Below are positions 8,389 through 17,398 of a stretch of 44,189 bases of DNA, one piece after another (position 1 is the first letter of the stretch; each line of letters begins with the position of its first letter). Both the position numbers and the translations under genes were made by a program. The stretch is from CAZUZS01 sp964624795 (GTDB taxonomy: Bacteria > Calditrichota > Calditrichia > RBG-13-44-9). The notes below the pieces were generated by a model. It was given only the letters and a program-made list of their open reading frames with translations, was not told the DNA's origin and ran no database searches. The DNA is taken from NCBI GenBank assembly GCA_964624795.1, contig CAZUZS010000041.1:1-44189 (forward strand). Reading direction: 5' to 3'.

Positions 8389-9666
8389 TTAATTGTACTC
8401 TTCATCCAGGTAATTTGGGTGCAAATAATAATCTCCGAAACCGGTACGGTCAACAAACACAAATGTCTTCTGCAAATTGTAATAACGCCAGACTACGTAT
8501 GGCGTACCTTCCATTTCGAAAGGGTGACGCTCGATATCATCAGGCTGACCGAATTTTACGAATATCCTTCCGCGGTCGGTCTCCCAGCCTTCATTGCTCA
8601 AGGTAGAGTAATTTTCATTCGAAAAGTTTATCCGATGGTAATATTCATCCATCAACTCATTTTTTTCTGTTTCAGGATTGGGATCCATTCTCCTCCAAAC
8701 GCGCTTGAAATAGGCCAGCTTTTCCTCGTATGGCTGCTTCAATGCCCATCCTACGGAATCGGCATCCATAAGATAGTGCATTTGCCTCAAGGCAAGATCC
8801 AAATCTTTGGGAGAATCGGGAGACACCGTCCAATAAAATGAAAATAGTCTTTGCGCCTCGAGCACATGTTCCTTGTAACGACCATCCACCACAAGCTCGT
8901 AGCGGCTCTGATCGAATTGGGCGCGGTTTATTCTAATGTAATGTTCATTGAAGCGTCTGCCATTTCTCAAAAAATACTGGCTGAAATAGGTGACCGCTCC
9001 TGCCGGATTTTTGATGGAATATGAAATATTCAGTGAATCGGTGCTGTCCTTCACCGCACTCGCAAAATAGAAATAAAAGTAATTCTCACCGTCGCTAAAA
9101 TTATTGGTAAGGTTAGGCTCGAAGGACAAGATATTCCCAGCACTATCTGTTTCAAATTTGGTAAAAAACAAAACATCGCTAATGAGAAAATTTTGTTTGT
9201 CAAGCCCCTCGACGCTAAAATGAAGTTTTCGGTTCACCTGCTTGTTGCTGTTCTTATCGAGCACGGTTATTACGGCATCATAATCGTTGGGTTCAAGTAC
9301 AATATCCGTTTTAAAGGTGCTTTTTATTTTGCGTGAATTTGTTTCCGCATAATTTTTGCAGACCACCTGTTTTTTAACTGTGCGGTTGAAAACGTACTCT
9401 TTTTCTTTATTGCTGATATAAATTTCGAACTGGATATCGGCAGTATATAGTTCTTCCTCTTTTACAAAAGTCAAATCGTCATTGAGGATCTGTATATAAA
9501 GGCGGATAATTCGTGAGTCACCGGTTTTGTCGAACGTGCGGAAAACGCTGGCATAAAAAAACGGGACTCCAACCCCGCTCAGCTTGGGGCTGGACATATA
9601 TTGTGCCGGCAATTCCGATATAAACAAAATAAAAACAAAAAAAATAACAAGTTTGGATATTTTCAT
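8389..9666 (-). CDS. GWxTD domain-containing exported protein
   Basis: A 425-residue protein with a clear signal peptide (MKISKLVIFFVFILFISELP, then AQ). The middle is beta-rich (about 30-280), and the C-terminal region carries the family signature EGWETDRGRIFVKFGQPDDI at about residues 360-379. Conserved VWRYY and FVFVDRTGFGDYYL blocks follow. GWxTD proteins are found mainly in FCB-group bacteria and are usually exported; their molecular role is unknown. The start codon overlaps the rimO stop as TAATG with GGAGGAG just upstream, so translation is almost certainly coupled to rimO. That is an odd pairing of an exported protein with a ribosome-modifying enzyme. The start is therefore well fixed. 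Confidence 0.85.
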   Translation of the reverse strand: MKISKLVIFFVFILFISELPAQYMSSPKLSGVGVPFFYASVFRTFDKTGDSRIIRLYIQILNDDLTFVKEEELYTADIQFEIYISNKEKEYVFNRTVKKQVVCKNYAETNSRKIKSTFKTDIVLEPNDYDAVITVLDKNSNKQVNRKLHFSVEGLDKQNFLISDVLFFTKFETDSAGNILSFEPNLTNNFSDGENYFYFYFASAVKDSTDSLNISYSIKNPAGAVTYFSQYFLRNGRRFNEHYIRINRAQFDQSRYELVVDGRYKEHVLEAQRLFSFYWTVSPDSPKDLDLALRQMHYLMDADSVGWALKQPYEEKLAYFKRVWRRMDPNPETEKNELMDEYYHRINFSNENYSTLSNEGWETDRGRIFVKFGQPDDIERHPFEMEGTPYVVWRYYNLQKTFVFVDRTGFGDYYLHPNYLDEEYN

Positions 9667-10892
9667 TACTCCTCCACAATTTGGCCGAAAATTTCGTACT
9701 CCCCCGCGCCGGTTACTTTTACGTTGAAAAATTCTCCGGGTTTTGCCAATTTATTTATATTTTCAATGATCACCTCGTTGTCGATTTCGGGCGAATCCGC
9801 ATACGTGCGGCCAACCGCGGTTTGGGATTGCTCATCGACCTCATCCAACAGGACACGGAGCGTTTGCCCGACCTTTCCCTCATTTTTCTGCAGGGAGATT
9901 TGTTGCTGCAGAGCCATGAGCTCCGCGAGTCGTTTTTCGGCAGTCTTTTTTGCAGGGTGAGACAAGCTGAAAGCAGCGGTATTTTCTTCCGGAGAATAAA
10001 CAAAAACACCCAAGCGATCGAACCGGAATTCCTCGACAAAATCTCTTAAAGCAGCAAAATCGGCAGTGGTTTCGCCGGGATGCCCCACGATAAGTGTTGT
10101 TCGCAATGCCACATCCGGAATGCGTTTCCGGAACGTGCCCAGAATATGCCGGATCCGGTAGGAAGTTCCTCCTCTTTTCATTATCCGCAGCATATTGTCG
10201 GTGATGTGTTGGACCGGCAAATCAACATAATGCAAAATCTTCGAACTGGCCGCCATCACGTCAATCAGCTCATCCTGAAAAGTGGTCGGGTAAGCATAGT
10301 GCAGGCGAATCCATTCAATGCCGGGAATTTCCTCCAATCGCTGGAGCAGTTCGACGATACGCTGCTTTTTATAGAGATCTAATCCGTAAAAGGTTGTGTC
10401 CTGCGCAATCAGTATAATCTCTTTCACTCCCCGTGCAGCCAGAAGTTCGGCCTCCGCAACAATTTCATCCATGCGGCGGCTCCGGTGCCTGCCGCGCATC
10501 AGCGGGATGGCACAAAAGGCGCATTTATGATTACATCCCTCCGAAATCTTGAGATAGGCATAATGCGATTTTCGGGACAAAGCCCGTTCTTCGTAAAGAT
10601 GTTCGGGCGATTTCGGCTGGAGGTCGAGATACTGCAGGATACTGATAAAATCTTCGGTCCCGAAATAACTGTCCACTTCCGGGATCTCCCGGGACAGGTC
10701 CTTTTGGTATCGTTGGGAGAGGCAGCCGCAGACCAGCAATTTGGTGCCCGGCCGCTCTTTTTTCAACTTCCCCGCTTCCAGAATAGCATCTATCGATTCC
10801 TGCTTGGCAGGCGCAATAAATCCGCAAGTATTGACAATAATGACGTCCGCGTCTTCGGGGTCGTCAGTCAGCGGCACATCATTGGCACGCAA
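9666..10892 (-). CDS. rimO: ribosomal protein S12 methylthiotransferase RimO (N-terminus extends upstream without a usual start codon)
   Basis: RimO is a radical-SAM enzyme that adds a methylthio group to an Asp of ribosomal protein S12. Counting from the TTG at 10892, the protein shows NTCGFI (Cys23), LLVCGCLSQR (around 57), the radical-SAM CxxxCxxC in SEGCNHKCAFCAIP (120/124/127) and a C-terminal TRAM domain from about residue 338. NTCGFI favours RimO over MiaB, but the first of the three N-terminal cluster cysteines would be missing. Reading further upstream in the same frame gives ...RIHVTTLGCSKNQYDSEILL (about 10958-10899), exactly the conserved family start. The true protein therefore begins beyond 10958, but the frame contains no ATG, GTG or TTG there. 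ATT at 10994, ATC at 10982 or CTG at 11006 are the possible starts before the stop codon at 11027. The gene is coupled to the GWxTD gene downstream. Confidence 0.92.
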   Translation of the reverse strand: MRANDVPLTDDPEDADVIIVNTCGFIAPAKQESIDAILEAGKLKKERPGTKLLVCGCLSQRYQKDLSREIPEVDSYFGTEDFISILQYLDLQPKSPEHLYEERALSRKSHYAYLKISEGCNHKCAFCAIPLMRGRHRSRRMDEIVAEAELLAARGVKEIILIAQDTTFYGLDLYKKQRIVELLQRLEEIPGIEWIRLHYAYPTTFQDELIDVMAASSKILHYVDLPVQHITDNMLRIMKRGGTSYRIRHILGTFRKRIPDVALRTTLIVGHPGETTADFAALRDFVEEFRFDRLGVFVYSPEENTAAFSLSHPAKKTAEKRLAELMALQQQISLQKNEGKVGQTLRVLLDEVDEQSQTAVGRTYADSPEIDNEVIIENINKLAKPGEFFNVKVTGAGEYEIFGQIVEE

Positions 10893-11119
10893 CTGACCTA
10901 AAAGGATCTCCGAATCGTACTGATTTTTTGAACATCCCAGGGTGGTTACATGTATTCGTTTTTTATGATTATTTTCGTTGATGCGTTTTATAATTGTACC
11001 CCACAGTCCGACTGAGTAAAGGGTTTATCTGCTATTCGCCGGCAACCGGTCGAAGTCGCCGGGAAGCAGAATCAGATTGCCAATTTTGTCAGTCACCATC
11101 TCTAAAATAAAGACTTATG

Positions 11120-11127
11120 CAAAGTTA
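11120..11127 (-). promoter_or_regulatory. possible Bacteroidota-type -7 element upstream of rimO
   Basis: On the minus strand the bases read TAACTTTG followed by CAT, matching the TAnnTTTG element of Bacteroidota promoters. It lies about 125 bases before the probable rimO start. No good TTG element sits at the expected distance upstream, so the call is tentative. Confidence 0.35.
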
Positions 11128-11331
11128 GACAACTTTTTATTGGTTGGGATGAAAAATGTTCCTGTCGTTTCGCTGGAAATTCATCCCCTTTTCGCGGCAA
11201 TTCATGTCGAATCTGGCGGCATACAGATTGCCACGGCGAAAGAGAATGCCTGGCCCACCGCTGCCGGAATGGCCGAAAAAATTTATCCCGAATGCTTCAA
11301 AGGCAAATCTAAATTTCGGGCGGGCAAGAAG

Positions 11332-12168
11332 TCACTCCTTCTCCGGATAAGGTGACAGCCGCTGTTTTCCCGGTATCTCCCCGCTTGAACTTCGCTTAAA
11401 ATATTTTTGGTAGACCGGTGTCAGGTGTGCCGGCCAGCTCAGTACGGAAAGCTTGCCGATTTCCAACCGGTTCTTCCAGCCGAAGGTAAGCTTGCGCTCG
11501 AAAGCCGAAATGGAATCCGTGCGGTAAACCGGCAGTCGCCTTAAACAGGAATCGTCTGCCCCGGATGTTTTGCCCCAAATGTTAATGAAACCATACTCGT
11601 ACCCCTCGGAGCGCGCAACACGCCGGATCATTTTGGTTTGCAAACCGAAGGGGTAAGCCACCGACAAAATATCTTTTCCGGTGATGTGTTCCAGCTCCTT
11701 TTTTGAGATCACCATCTCACTACGCACCTCATCCGGGGCCAACTGGGTGAGGGAGCGATGCGTTACGCCGTGCGAACCAATCTCGAATCCCGCCTCCGCC
11801 AATTCCCTGATCTGCTGCGTTTTGAGATGGCGGAACCGAATGCCTCCCAGGTTGGCATCCCAGGTGTTCCAACCGTTCACGTAGCCACTGATCACGAATA
11901 CCACCGCAGTAAATCCGAATTGTTCCAGAATGGGAAACGCATTAATGTAAACCGATTCGTAGCCATCATCAAAAGTAATAATAACCGGCTTAAGCGGAAT
12001 CACACCATTTCGTAAAGACCACAACGTAACTGGCTGATAGCCGGCTTCCCTCAGGAACTGCATCTGTTTGAAAAAAGAGGCGGGTCTTACACCATTGATC
12101 CCCCACTCTCTTCTGTCATCAATTTTATGATAAGTCAGGATCGGGATTTTGTATCGGTGAATTTCCAT
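11332..12168 (-). CDS. polysaccharide deacetylase (NodB-homology, CE4-like)
   Basis: A 278-residue hydrolase of the NodB-homology family, which removes N-acetyl groups from chitin-like polymers, peptidoglycan or poly-N-acetylglucosamine using a divalent metal. The visible motifs are TYHKID near residue 12, ITFDDGYES with the metal and base Asp at 67-68, and SHGVTHRSL with metal ligands His133 and His137. No signal peptide or membrane segment is present, so the protein may act in the cytoplasm or leave by another route. Only the catalytic core is present. The ATG at 12168 overlaps the stop of the alanine dehydrogenase gene as TGATG, implying translational coupling. The family is certain; the substrate is not known. 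Confidence 0.88.
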   Translation of the reverse strand: MEIHRYKIPILTYHKIDDRREWGINGVRPASFFKQMQFLREAGYQPVTLWSLRNGVIPLKPVIITFDDGYESVYINAFPILEQFGFTAVVFVISGYVNGWNTWDANLGGIRFRHLKTQQIRELAEAGFEIGSHGVTHRSLTQLAPDEVRSEMVISKKELEHITGKDILSVAYPFGLQTKMIRRVARSEGYEYGFINIWGKTSGADDSCLRRLPVYRTDSISAFERKLTFGWKNRLEIGKLSVLSWPAHLTPVYQKYFKRSSSGEIPGKQRLSPYPEKE

Positions 12169-13301
12169 CAATCTTCGGAGGCAAGTTCCTGAATCTTTGT
12201 TGACAGATCCGCCAGCGGCAAGCCGGCTTCCTCGGCCAGAAAATCTTTGACAATATGCCCTTTGTAAATCGATACACCAGAGGCAATAACCGGATCGTTC
12301 AGAATGGTTTCGGCCAATCCCATCTCCGATATTTTTACGAGGAATGGGATCAGTGCGGCCGACAAGGCCCGGGATGCGATTTTTGGCACGCCGGCGGTAA
12401 TATTTGAAACGCCATAATGCACAACGCCGTCCACAATAAAAGTGGGATTATCGTGATGCGTGACTTTGCTGGTTTCCACACCGCCTCCAAGATCAACATC
12501 TACATCAATAATCACAGAACCCCGCCGCATGGTTCTCACCATCTCGGGCGTGACCAGTTTGGGCGTCGCTTTGTCCGAAACCTGAACGCAAGAGATCAAT
12601 AAATCTGTGCCTGGCAGAACCTCCTTTAATTGTTCGTCGGTGTTGATGAGCGTGATAATGTTGGAAAAACCGATGAGGTCGAGTTTTTGCAGTTTGGCAT
12701 AATCATGATCCAGCACCACCACCCGTGCGCCTAACCCCGCGGCTGTTACTGCGGCCTGACTGCCCACGTTCCCGGCACCTAAAATCGTGACTTGCGCAGG
12801 CTCCGAGCCGGTTACCCTTCCCAGTACAATTCCGCGCCCGTTATTATGCTTCTGCAGGTAGTAGGCGCCATTTATCACCGCCATCTGGCCGGTGATGCGG
12901 CTAATGGGCACTGAAATCGGGTGGTCGCGATGCTCATCTTCTACATATTCATAAGCGAGGCACGTGCATCCCCTGCCGGCGAGATTTTTCAATAAATCAG
13001 TATTGCTGATGAAATGAAAGAAGGCGAAGATGGCCTGGTCCGGACGAACCAGGTCAATTTCTACAGGCTGCGGTTCGCGAACTTTCAGGATAATCTCCGA
13101 AAGAGAATATAATTTCTCAGCGGAAGGTACTATTGTGGCACCCATCCGCTCGTACCGGGAATCGGGTGCTTCACAATCCTCACCGGCGCCGGTTTCGACA
13201 TAAACCTGCTGGCCGCGCCGTACCAGCTCTTTAACCAGGAAAGGTAATGCTCCTACTCGGGTTTCTTGCGTGCGAATTTCTTTTGGGATTCCAAATATCA
13301 T
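12168..13301 (-). CDS. ald: alanine dehydrogenase
   Basis: It catalyses reversible NAD-dependent oxidative deamination of L-alanine to pyruvate and ammonia. Counting from the ATG at 13301 (377 residues), the substrate-binding residues Arg15 (ETRVG), Lys73 (IILKVREPQP) and His96 (FAFFHFIS) are all in the family positions. The Rossmann motif ILGAGNVGSQAA lies near residue 175. The C-terminal part has DVDLGGGVETS and VSNITAGVPK. The start at 13301 is chosen because MIFGIPKEI is the family N-terminus and AGGA lies 8 bases upstream; ten further in-frame codons up to 13331 are unlikely to be used. It is coupled by a one-base overlap with the polysaccharide deacetylase gene. Confidence 0.9.
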   Translation of the reverse strand: MIFGIPKEIRTQETRVGALPFLVKELVRRGQQVYVETGAGEDCEAPDSRYERMGATIVPSAEKLYSLSEIILKVREPQPVEIDLVRPDQAIFAFFHFISNTDLLKNLAGRGCTCLAYEYVEDEHRDHPISVPISRITGQMAVINGAYYLQKHNNGRGIVLGRVTGSEPAQVTILGAGNVGSQAAVTAAGLGARVVVLDHDYAKLQKLDLIGFSNIITLINTDEQLKEVLPGTDLLISCVQVSDKATPKLVTPEMVRTMRRGSVIIDVDVDLGGGVETSKVTHHDNPTFIVDGVVHYGVSNITAGVPKIASRALSAALIPFLVKISEMGLAETILNDPVIASGVSIYKGHIVKDFLAEEAGLPLADLSTKIQELASED

Positions 13302-13550
13302 GCGTTGTCCTGTTTTATTTATCCGAATCAATTAATTGTCACGAAAACAAGCCGCCTGTCCACTCAATTTATATCATTCAAGCCCAAATGTGCCAGTTAT
13401 TTTTTATTTCCGCAGCATAATGCCATTCCGCGGCGCTTAGAGCGAATAAACAACATTCCGCGTTTGTCGGAAATTTTTCCACCGTGTTCGGAAAGAAATG
13501 CGCCTTTGCGGCGAAAAGTAAGCCTGATTTAAAAGATGTTCAGGGTATTT

Positions 13551-14789
13551 TTATTTTGAATCGGGGACAAACATGACCTGCAGCATTCGGTCATCGACGA
13601 ACAGTTTATTTACAAGGTCGAAGACTCCCTCCTTCGTCACTTTATCCATATCCTCAATTATCTGATCAATATCCTGAAATCCCTGCAGGTAGATCTCCAT
13701 TTTTGCCAGCCTGTTCATCCTGCGGGCAGTGCTTTCCAAACCCAGAACCAGACTTCCTTTTACTTGCGATTTTACCTGTGACATTTCACGGTTCGATATT
13801 GGCTTCTCCTTCAGCCGCTCGATTTCCCTTTTCAATAATTTTAGAGCTTTCTCCGTCTTATTTTTATCAGTGCCCAGGTAAATCCCCATAAGACCATTGT
13901 CCCGAAAGAAATCCAGGAATGAATAGATGGAATAAGCAACGCCATACCGCTCCCTGATATTTTGAAAGAGCCTGGAACCCATTCCCCCTCCCAGAAGAGT
14001 GTTCAGTAATAACAGCTCATATTTCCGGTGATGATTATATGGCAAGGCTTCCATCCCCAGGCAAATATGGGCCTGGTTAATCGGCCGGTTCATGACAATC
14101 TCGCCGGTTCCGGTCTCCCGCGGTGCGGGCGTTGTTTCCTCCGGCATCCCCTCCGGGAGCTCGAGCCTGGATTCCCACAACTCCACCAGCCTTCCGTGAT
14201 CAAGATTTCCGGCTGCTGCTACCACGGTATTGGAGGCAGTGTAATGCCGGCTATAAAAATCCAACAGCTGCTCGCGGGAAATTTGAGTTACCGTTTCTTT
14301 TGAACCCAGGATTGGAAATCCCAGACTATTGTCGGGGTAGAGTTTTTCGATAAAAATATCCTGCACCAGGTCATCCGGTGCGTCTTCCACGCTGTCGATT
14401 TCATCGATGATTACTTCCCTCTCTTTTTCCAATTCCCTCGCGGAAAAAAGGGAGTGACACAACATATCGGAAATTACATCCGCGGCTTTGGGAAGGTGAT
14501 CATCTAAGATCTCCGCATAATAGCAGGTTTGTTCTTTGCTTGTGAATGCATTCAGGTAGCCTCCCAGCGACTCAAGACTGCGCGCAATTTCCCGGGCAGA
14601 GCGCTTTTCTGTTCCCTTAAACATAATGTGTTCCAGGAAGTGTGCCGCGCCGTTGTTCTCCCTGGTTTCACTTCGAGTGCCGGACTTAATCCATGCGCCG
14701 ACTGAAACCGAACGCACTGAAGGTATTTTTTCGCTCACAATAGTGAGCCCACTGGGCAGGATCGTCTTGTTATATTCGGAATAAACCAT
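13551..14789 (-). CDS. M16-family zinc peptidase (processing-peptidase-like)
   Basis: A 412-residue inverzincin peptidase. The inverted zinc motif HxxEH is at residues 50-54 (AAHFLEHIMFKGT), and the third ligand is Glu130 in VIIDEI, 77 residues on, as the family requires. The second, non-catalytic half contains the conserved GGGMGSRLFQNIRE and YGVAYSIYSF stretches. There is no signal peptide. In Bacillus and many other bacteria a homologue (MlpA/YmxG) lies next to pnp, and the same order is seen here: the gene follows pnp on the same strand after an intrinsic terminator. It probably degrades peptides in the cytoplasm. Independent transcription or read-through past the terminator are both possible. 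Confidence 0.9.
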   Translation of the reverse strand: MVYSEYNKTILPSGLTIVSEKIPSVRSVSVGAWIKSGTRSETRENNGAAHFLEHIMFKGTEKRSAREIARSLESLGGYLNAFTSKEQTCYYAEILDDHLPKAADVISDMLCHSLFSARELEKEREVIIDEIDSVEDAPDDLVQDIFIEKLYPDNSLGFPILGSKETVTQISREQLLDFYSRHYTASNTVVAAAGNLDHGRLVELWESRLELPEGMPEETTPAPRETGTGEIVMNRPINQAHICLGMEALPYNHHRKYELLLLNTLLGGGMGSRLFQNIRERYGVAYSIYSFLDFFRDNGLMGIYLGTDKNKTEKALKLLKREIERLKEKPISNREMSQVKSQVKGSLVLGLESTARRMNRLAKMEIYLQGFQDIDQIIEDMDKVTKEGVFDLVNKLFVDDRMLQVMFVPDSK

Positions 14790-14961
14790 TTATTTTTCTC
14801 GTGCCATCATTTTGATGCCGATTGCTTGAATCAATTTTTCTGATACAGGAAATAGTGTTATTCATTCTCCTTCAAATGGTTCCCGCATTATTAGGCGACG
14901 ACCGAAAATTTGGGAATAGTGAATAGCAATTCATGCAAACCGGAGGATTGTCCACCAAACG

Positions 14962-14984
14962 AAAAAGGGGCTTTCGCCCCTTTT
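14962..14984 (-). terminator. intrinsic terminator after pnp
   Basis: On the minus strand, directly after the pnp stop codon, the bases form AAAAGGGGC-GAAA-GCCCCTTTT followed by more T. This is a nine-pair stem with a GNRA tetraloop and a T-run. It closes the nusA-pnp operon. Confidence 0.88.
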
Positions 14985-14989
14985 CATTG

Positions 14990-17095
14990 TCACTTGTTCT
15001 CTTCATTCTCGCTTTGGTGCCGTCTCAGGTATTCTTTGCGGCTCAGGTTGTAGCGGCCCTCCCGGTCGATCTCCTTCAGGACCACATGAAACTTGTCGCC
15101 AACCTTTACGGCATCGGCTACCGTCGCAACTCGTTTGGTATCCAGCTCGGAGATATGAATTAAACCTTCTTTCCCGGGCATGAATTCGGCAAATGCTCCA
15201 AAATTCATGAGACGCTTGACAGTGGCGTAATACTCCTTGCCCGGTTCAGGTTCAGCGGTAATGGCCTCGATTTTCTGTTTTGCCTTTTCCGCCATCGCCA
15301 CATCCGCAGAAGCAATCACGGTTAAACCGGAATCGTCAATGTCAATCTTTACGCCGGTTTCCTCGATGATAGCCCGGATGTTTTTCCCTGATGGTCCAAT
15401 CACCTCGCCGATCTTATCGGTCGGGATCATGAGGGTAAGGATGCGCGGTGCATAGGGCGAAATATCTGCGCGCGGCGACTGGATGGCGGCTTCCATTAAA
15501 TCCAGAATCTTGAGCCGAGCCACTCGCGCCTTTTCCAGTGCTTCTTCCATTATTTCAAAACTTAAGCCGGATATTTTAATATCCATTTGGAAAGCATTGA
15601 TTCCATCCCGGGTTCCGGCCACCTTGAAATCCATATCTCCCAGGTGGTCTTCATCACCAAGAATGTCGGTCAGGATGCGAACTTCATCTTCTTGTTTGAT
15701 CAGACCCATGGCAATTCCCGCCACATGGCATTTGGTAGGCACACCGGCGTCCATCAGGCTCAGGGAGCCGGAACACACCGTCGCCATTGAGGAGGAGCCG
15801 TTGGATTCCAAGACATCCGACACAATGCGGATTGTGTATGGAAATGATTCATCACTGGGCAGCACCGGCTTCAGAGAACGTTCGGCAAGATTGCCGTGAC
15901 CAATCTCTCGTCTGCTGGGCCCGCGGAAAGGTTTAACCTCGCCCACACTGAACGGCGGAAAATTGTAGTGCAGCATGTAACTTTTGCTGCTTTCGCCTTC
16001 CAGATTCTCTACAATCTGTTCATCGATTTTTGTCCCCAGGGTAGTGGCGCCCAGGCTCTGGGTCTGCCCTCTGGTAAAGAGCGCGGAACCGTGTGCCCGC
16101 GGTAGAACACCCACTTCACAGGTGATATCCCGAATATCGTCCATTCCCCGGCCGTCCAGCCGGCGGCGATTTTCAAGGATCATCGCGCGCACTTCCTCTT
16201 TCTCTATATTATGAAAAATCTCTTTTATTTGCGATTTATACGGTTCGTATTCCTCACCCAGCGATTCCAACAGTTCGTCGCGAATTTCATCCAGCCGGGT
16301 ATGCCGTGACTTTTTTTCAGCAATCTGGATGGCTTCCCGGATTTTACCGCGCACCGGAGTGTCTACCTTTTCCTGCAGATCTTCGGGCGTTTCCGGCAAG
16401 ACCACTTCCATTTTTACCGGGGAAAATTCCGATATTATTTCCCTCTCAAGCTCTATGATTTCCCGAATATGGCTGTGACCGAATTTCAGCGCTTCAAGCA
16501 TCACCGATTCCGGGATTTCGCTTGCTTCACCCTCTACCATCAGAATGGAATCTTCGCTGCCGGCGACAATCAGTTCCATCTCAGCTTCATGGACCTGCTG
16601 AAACGTTGGATTAACAATAAATTCGCCGCCAAGCCTGCACACCCGCACTGCCGCAATTGGCCCCGCGAACGGAATATCGGAGATCGAGAGTGCAACCGAA
16701 GCACCCACCGTCGCCAGCACATCGGCGTCATTTTCACGATCGCTGCTGATTACAAATGCCGCAATCTGGGTATCATTTTTGAAGCCGTCCGGGAACAGGG
16801 GGCGCAGTGGACGGTCGATCAACCTGGCGCTTAGAATCTCTTTTTCGGTAGGCCGGCCTTCCCGCTTAAAAAAACCGCCGGGAATTTTTCCGGCAGCGTA
16901 AGTTCTCTCCTGGTATTCAACGGAGAGCGGGAAAAAATCGATGTCTTCGCGGATATTTTTGCTGCACGTGGCGGTTACCAGCACCATCGTATCGCCGGTG
17001 CGAACCACAACAGAGCCATTGGCCTGTTTCGCCATTCTGCCTGTTTCAATGGAGATTGAATGTCCCCCAATCTCTCTTTCTTTCCGTATAAGCAT
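14990..17095 (-). CDS. pnp: polyribonucleotide nucleotidyltransferase (PNPase)
   Basis: PNPase degrades RNA 3' to 5' by phosphorolysis and is a core part of bacterial degradosomes. The protein has two RNase PH domains (first from residue 1, second from about residue 310 with FTRGQTQSLGATTLG). These are followed by a KH domain (IGEVIGPSGKNIRAIIEET near 560-580) and an S1 domain (NFGAFAEFMPGKEGLIHISEL near 635-655). Length is 701 residues from the ATG at 17095. This start is preferred over the in-frame TTG at 17110 because the GGGAGG ribosome binding site lies between them. rpsO ends 19 bases upstream, as in most bacteria. Confidence 0.97.
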   Translation of the reverse strand: MLIRKEREIGGHSISIETGRMAKQANGSVVVRTGDTMVLVTATCSKNIREDIDFFPLSVEYQERTYAAGKIPGGFFKREGRPTEKEILSARLIDRPLRPLFPDGFKNDTQIAAFVISSDRENDADVLATVGASVALSISDIPFAGPIAAVRVCRLGGEFIVNPTFQQVHEAEMELIVAGSEDSILMVEGEASEIPESVMLEALKFGHSHIREIIELEREIISEFSPVKMEVVLPETPEDLQEKVDTPVRGKIREAIQIAEKKSRHTRLDEIRDELLESLGEEYEPYKSQIKEIFHNIEKEEVRAMILENRRRLDGRGMDDIRDITCEVGVLPRAHGSALFTRGQTQSLGATTLGTKIDEQIVENLEGESSKSYMLHYNFPPFSVGEVKPFRGPSRREIGHGNLAERSLKPVLPSDESFPYTIRIVSDVLESNGSSSMATVCSGSLSLMDAGVPTKCHVAGIAMGLIKQEDEVRILTDILGDEDHLGDMDFKVAGTRDGINAFQMDIKISGLSFEIMEEALEKARVARLKILDLMEAAIQSPRADISPYAPRILTLMIPTDKIGEVIGPSGKNIRAIIEETGVKIDIDDSGLTVIASADVAMAEKAKQKIEAITAEPEPGKEYYATVKRLMNFGAFAEFMPGKEGLIHISELDTKRVATVADAVKVGDKFHVVLKEIDREGRYNLSRKEYLRRHQSENEENK

Positions 17096-17114
17096 TTTAC
17101 CTCCCAACAACCTG

Positions 17115-17384
17115 TTATCTTCTCAATCCCAATTCCTGAATCAAGCTGCGATAGCGGTTGATGTCTTTTTTAATTAAATAATTGAGTAAGCGGCGGCGTT
17201 GACCAACCAATTTCAACAAACCGCGCCGTGAATGGTGATCTTTCGCATTCACCTTCAGATGCTCGGTGAGCTCCACAATCCTGCGTGTAATGAGGGCAAT
17301 CTGCACCTCGGTGCTGCCGGAATTTTTTGCGTCGCCGCCAAATTTTTTAATTATCTCTGATTTCGCCTCTTTCGTCAGAGCCAT
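17115..17384 (-). CDS. rpsO: 30S ribosomal protein S15
   Basis: An 89-residue protein, full length for S15, which binds 16S rRNA and bridges the subunits. The conserved blocks are visible: FGGDAKNSGSTEVQIALIT, the HLKVNAKDHHSRRGLLKLVG stretch that contacts rRNA, and QRRRLLNYLIKKD. GGAGG is 5 bases before the ATG at 17384. It lies between ribF and pnp in the standard order. The rpsO mRNA of several bacteria is autoregulated; no obvious pseudoknot can be judged by eye here. Confidence 0.97.
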   Translation of the reverse strand: MALTKEAKSEIIKKFGGDAKNSGSTEVQIALITRRIVELTEHLKVNAKDHHSRRGLLKLVGQRRRLLNYLIKKDINRYRSLIQELGLRR

Positions 17385-17398
17385 TACGTCCTCCGGAT

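Noticed and set aside
11077..11355. A 92-codon + strand frame upstream of rimO, overlapping the deacetylase 3' end.
   Set aside because: No recognisable motif, and it would occupy the leader and promoter region of rimO. It is probably chance.
14790..14961. Possible small gene between the M16 peptidase and the pnp terminator.
   Set aside because: No frame of protein character; the space is only large enough for the peptidase's own leader.
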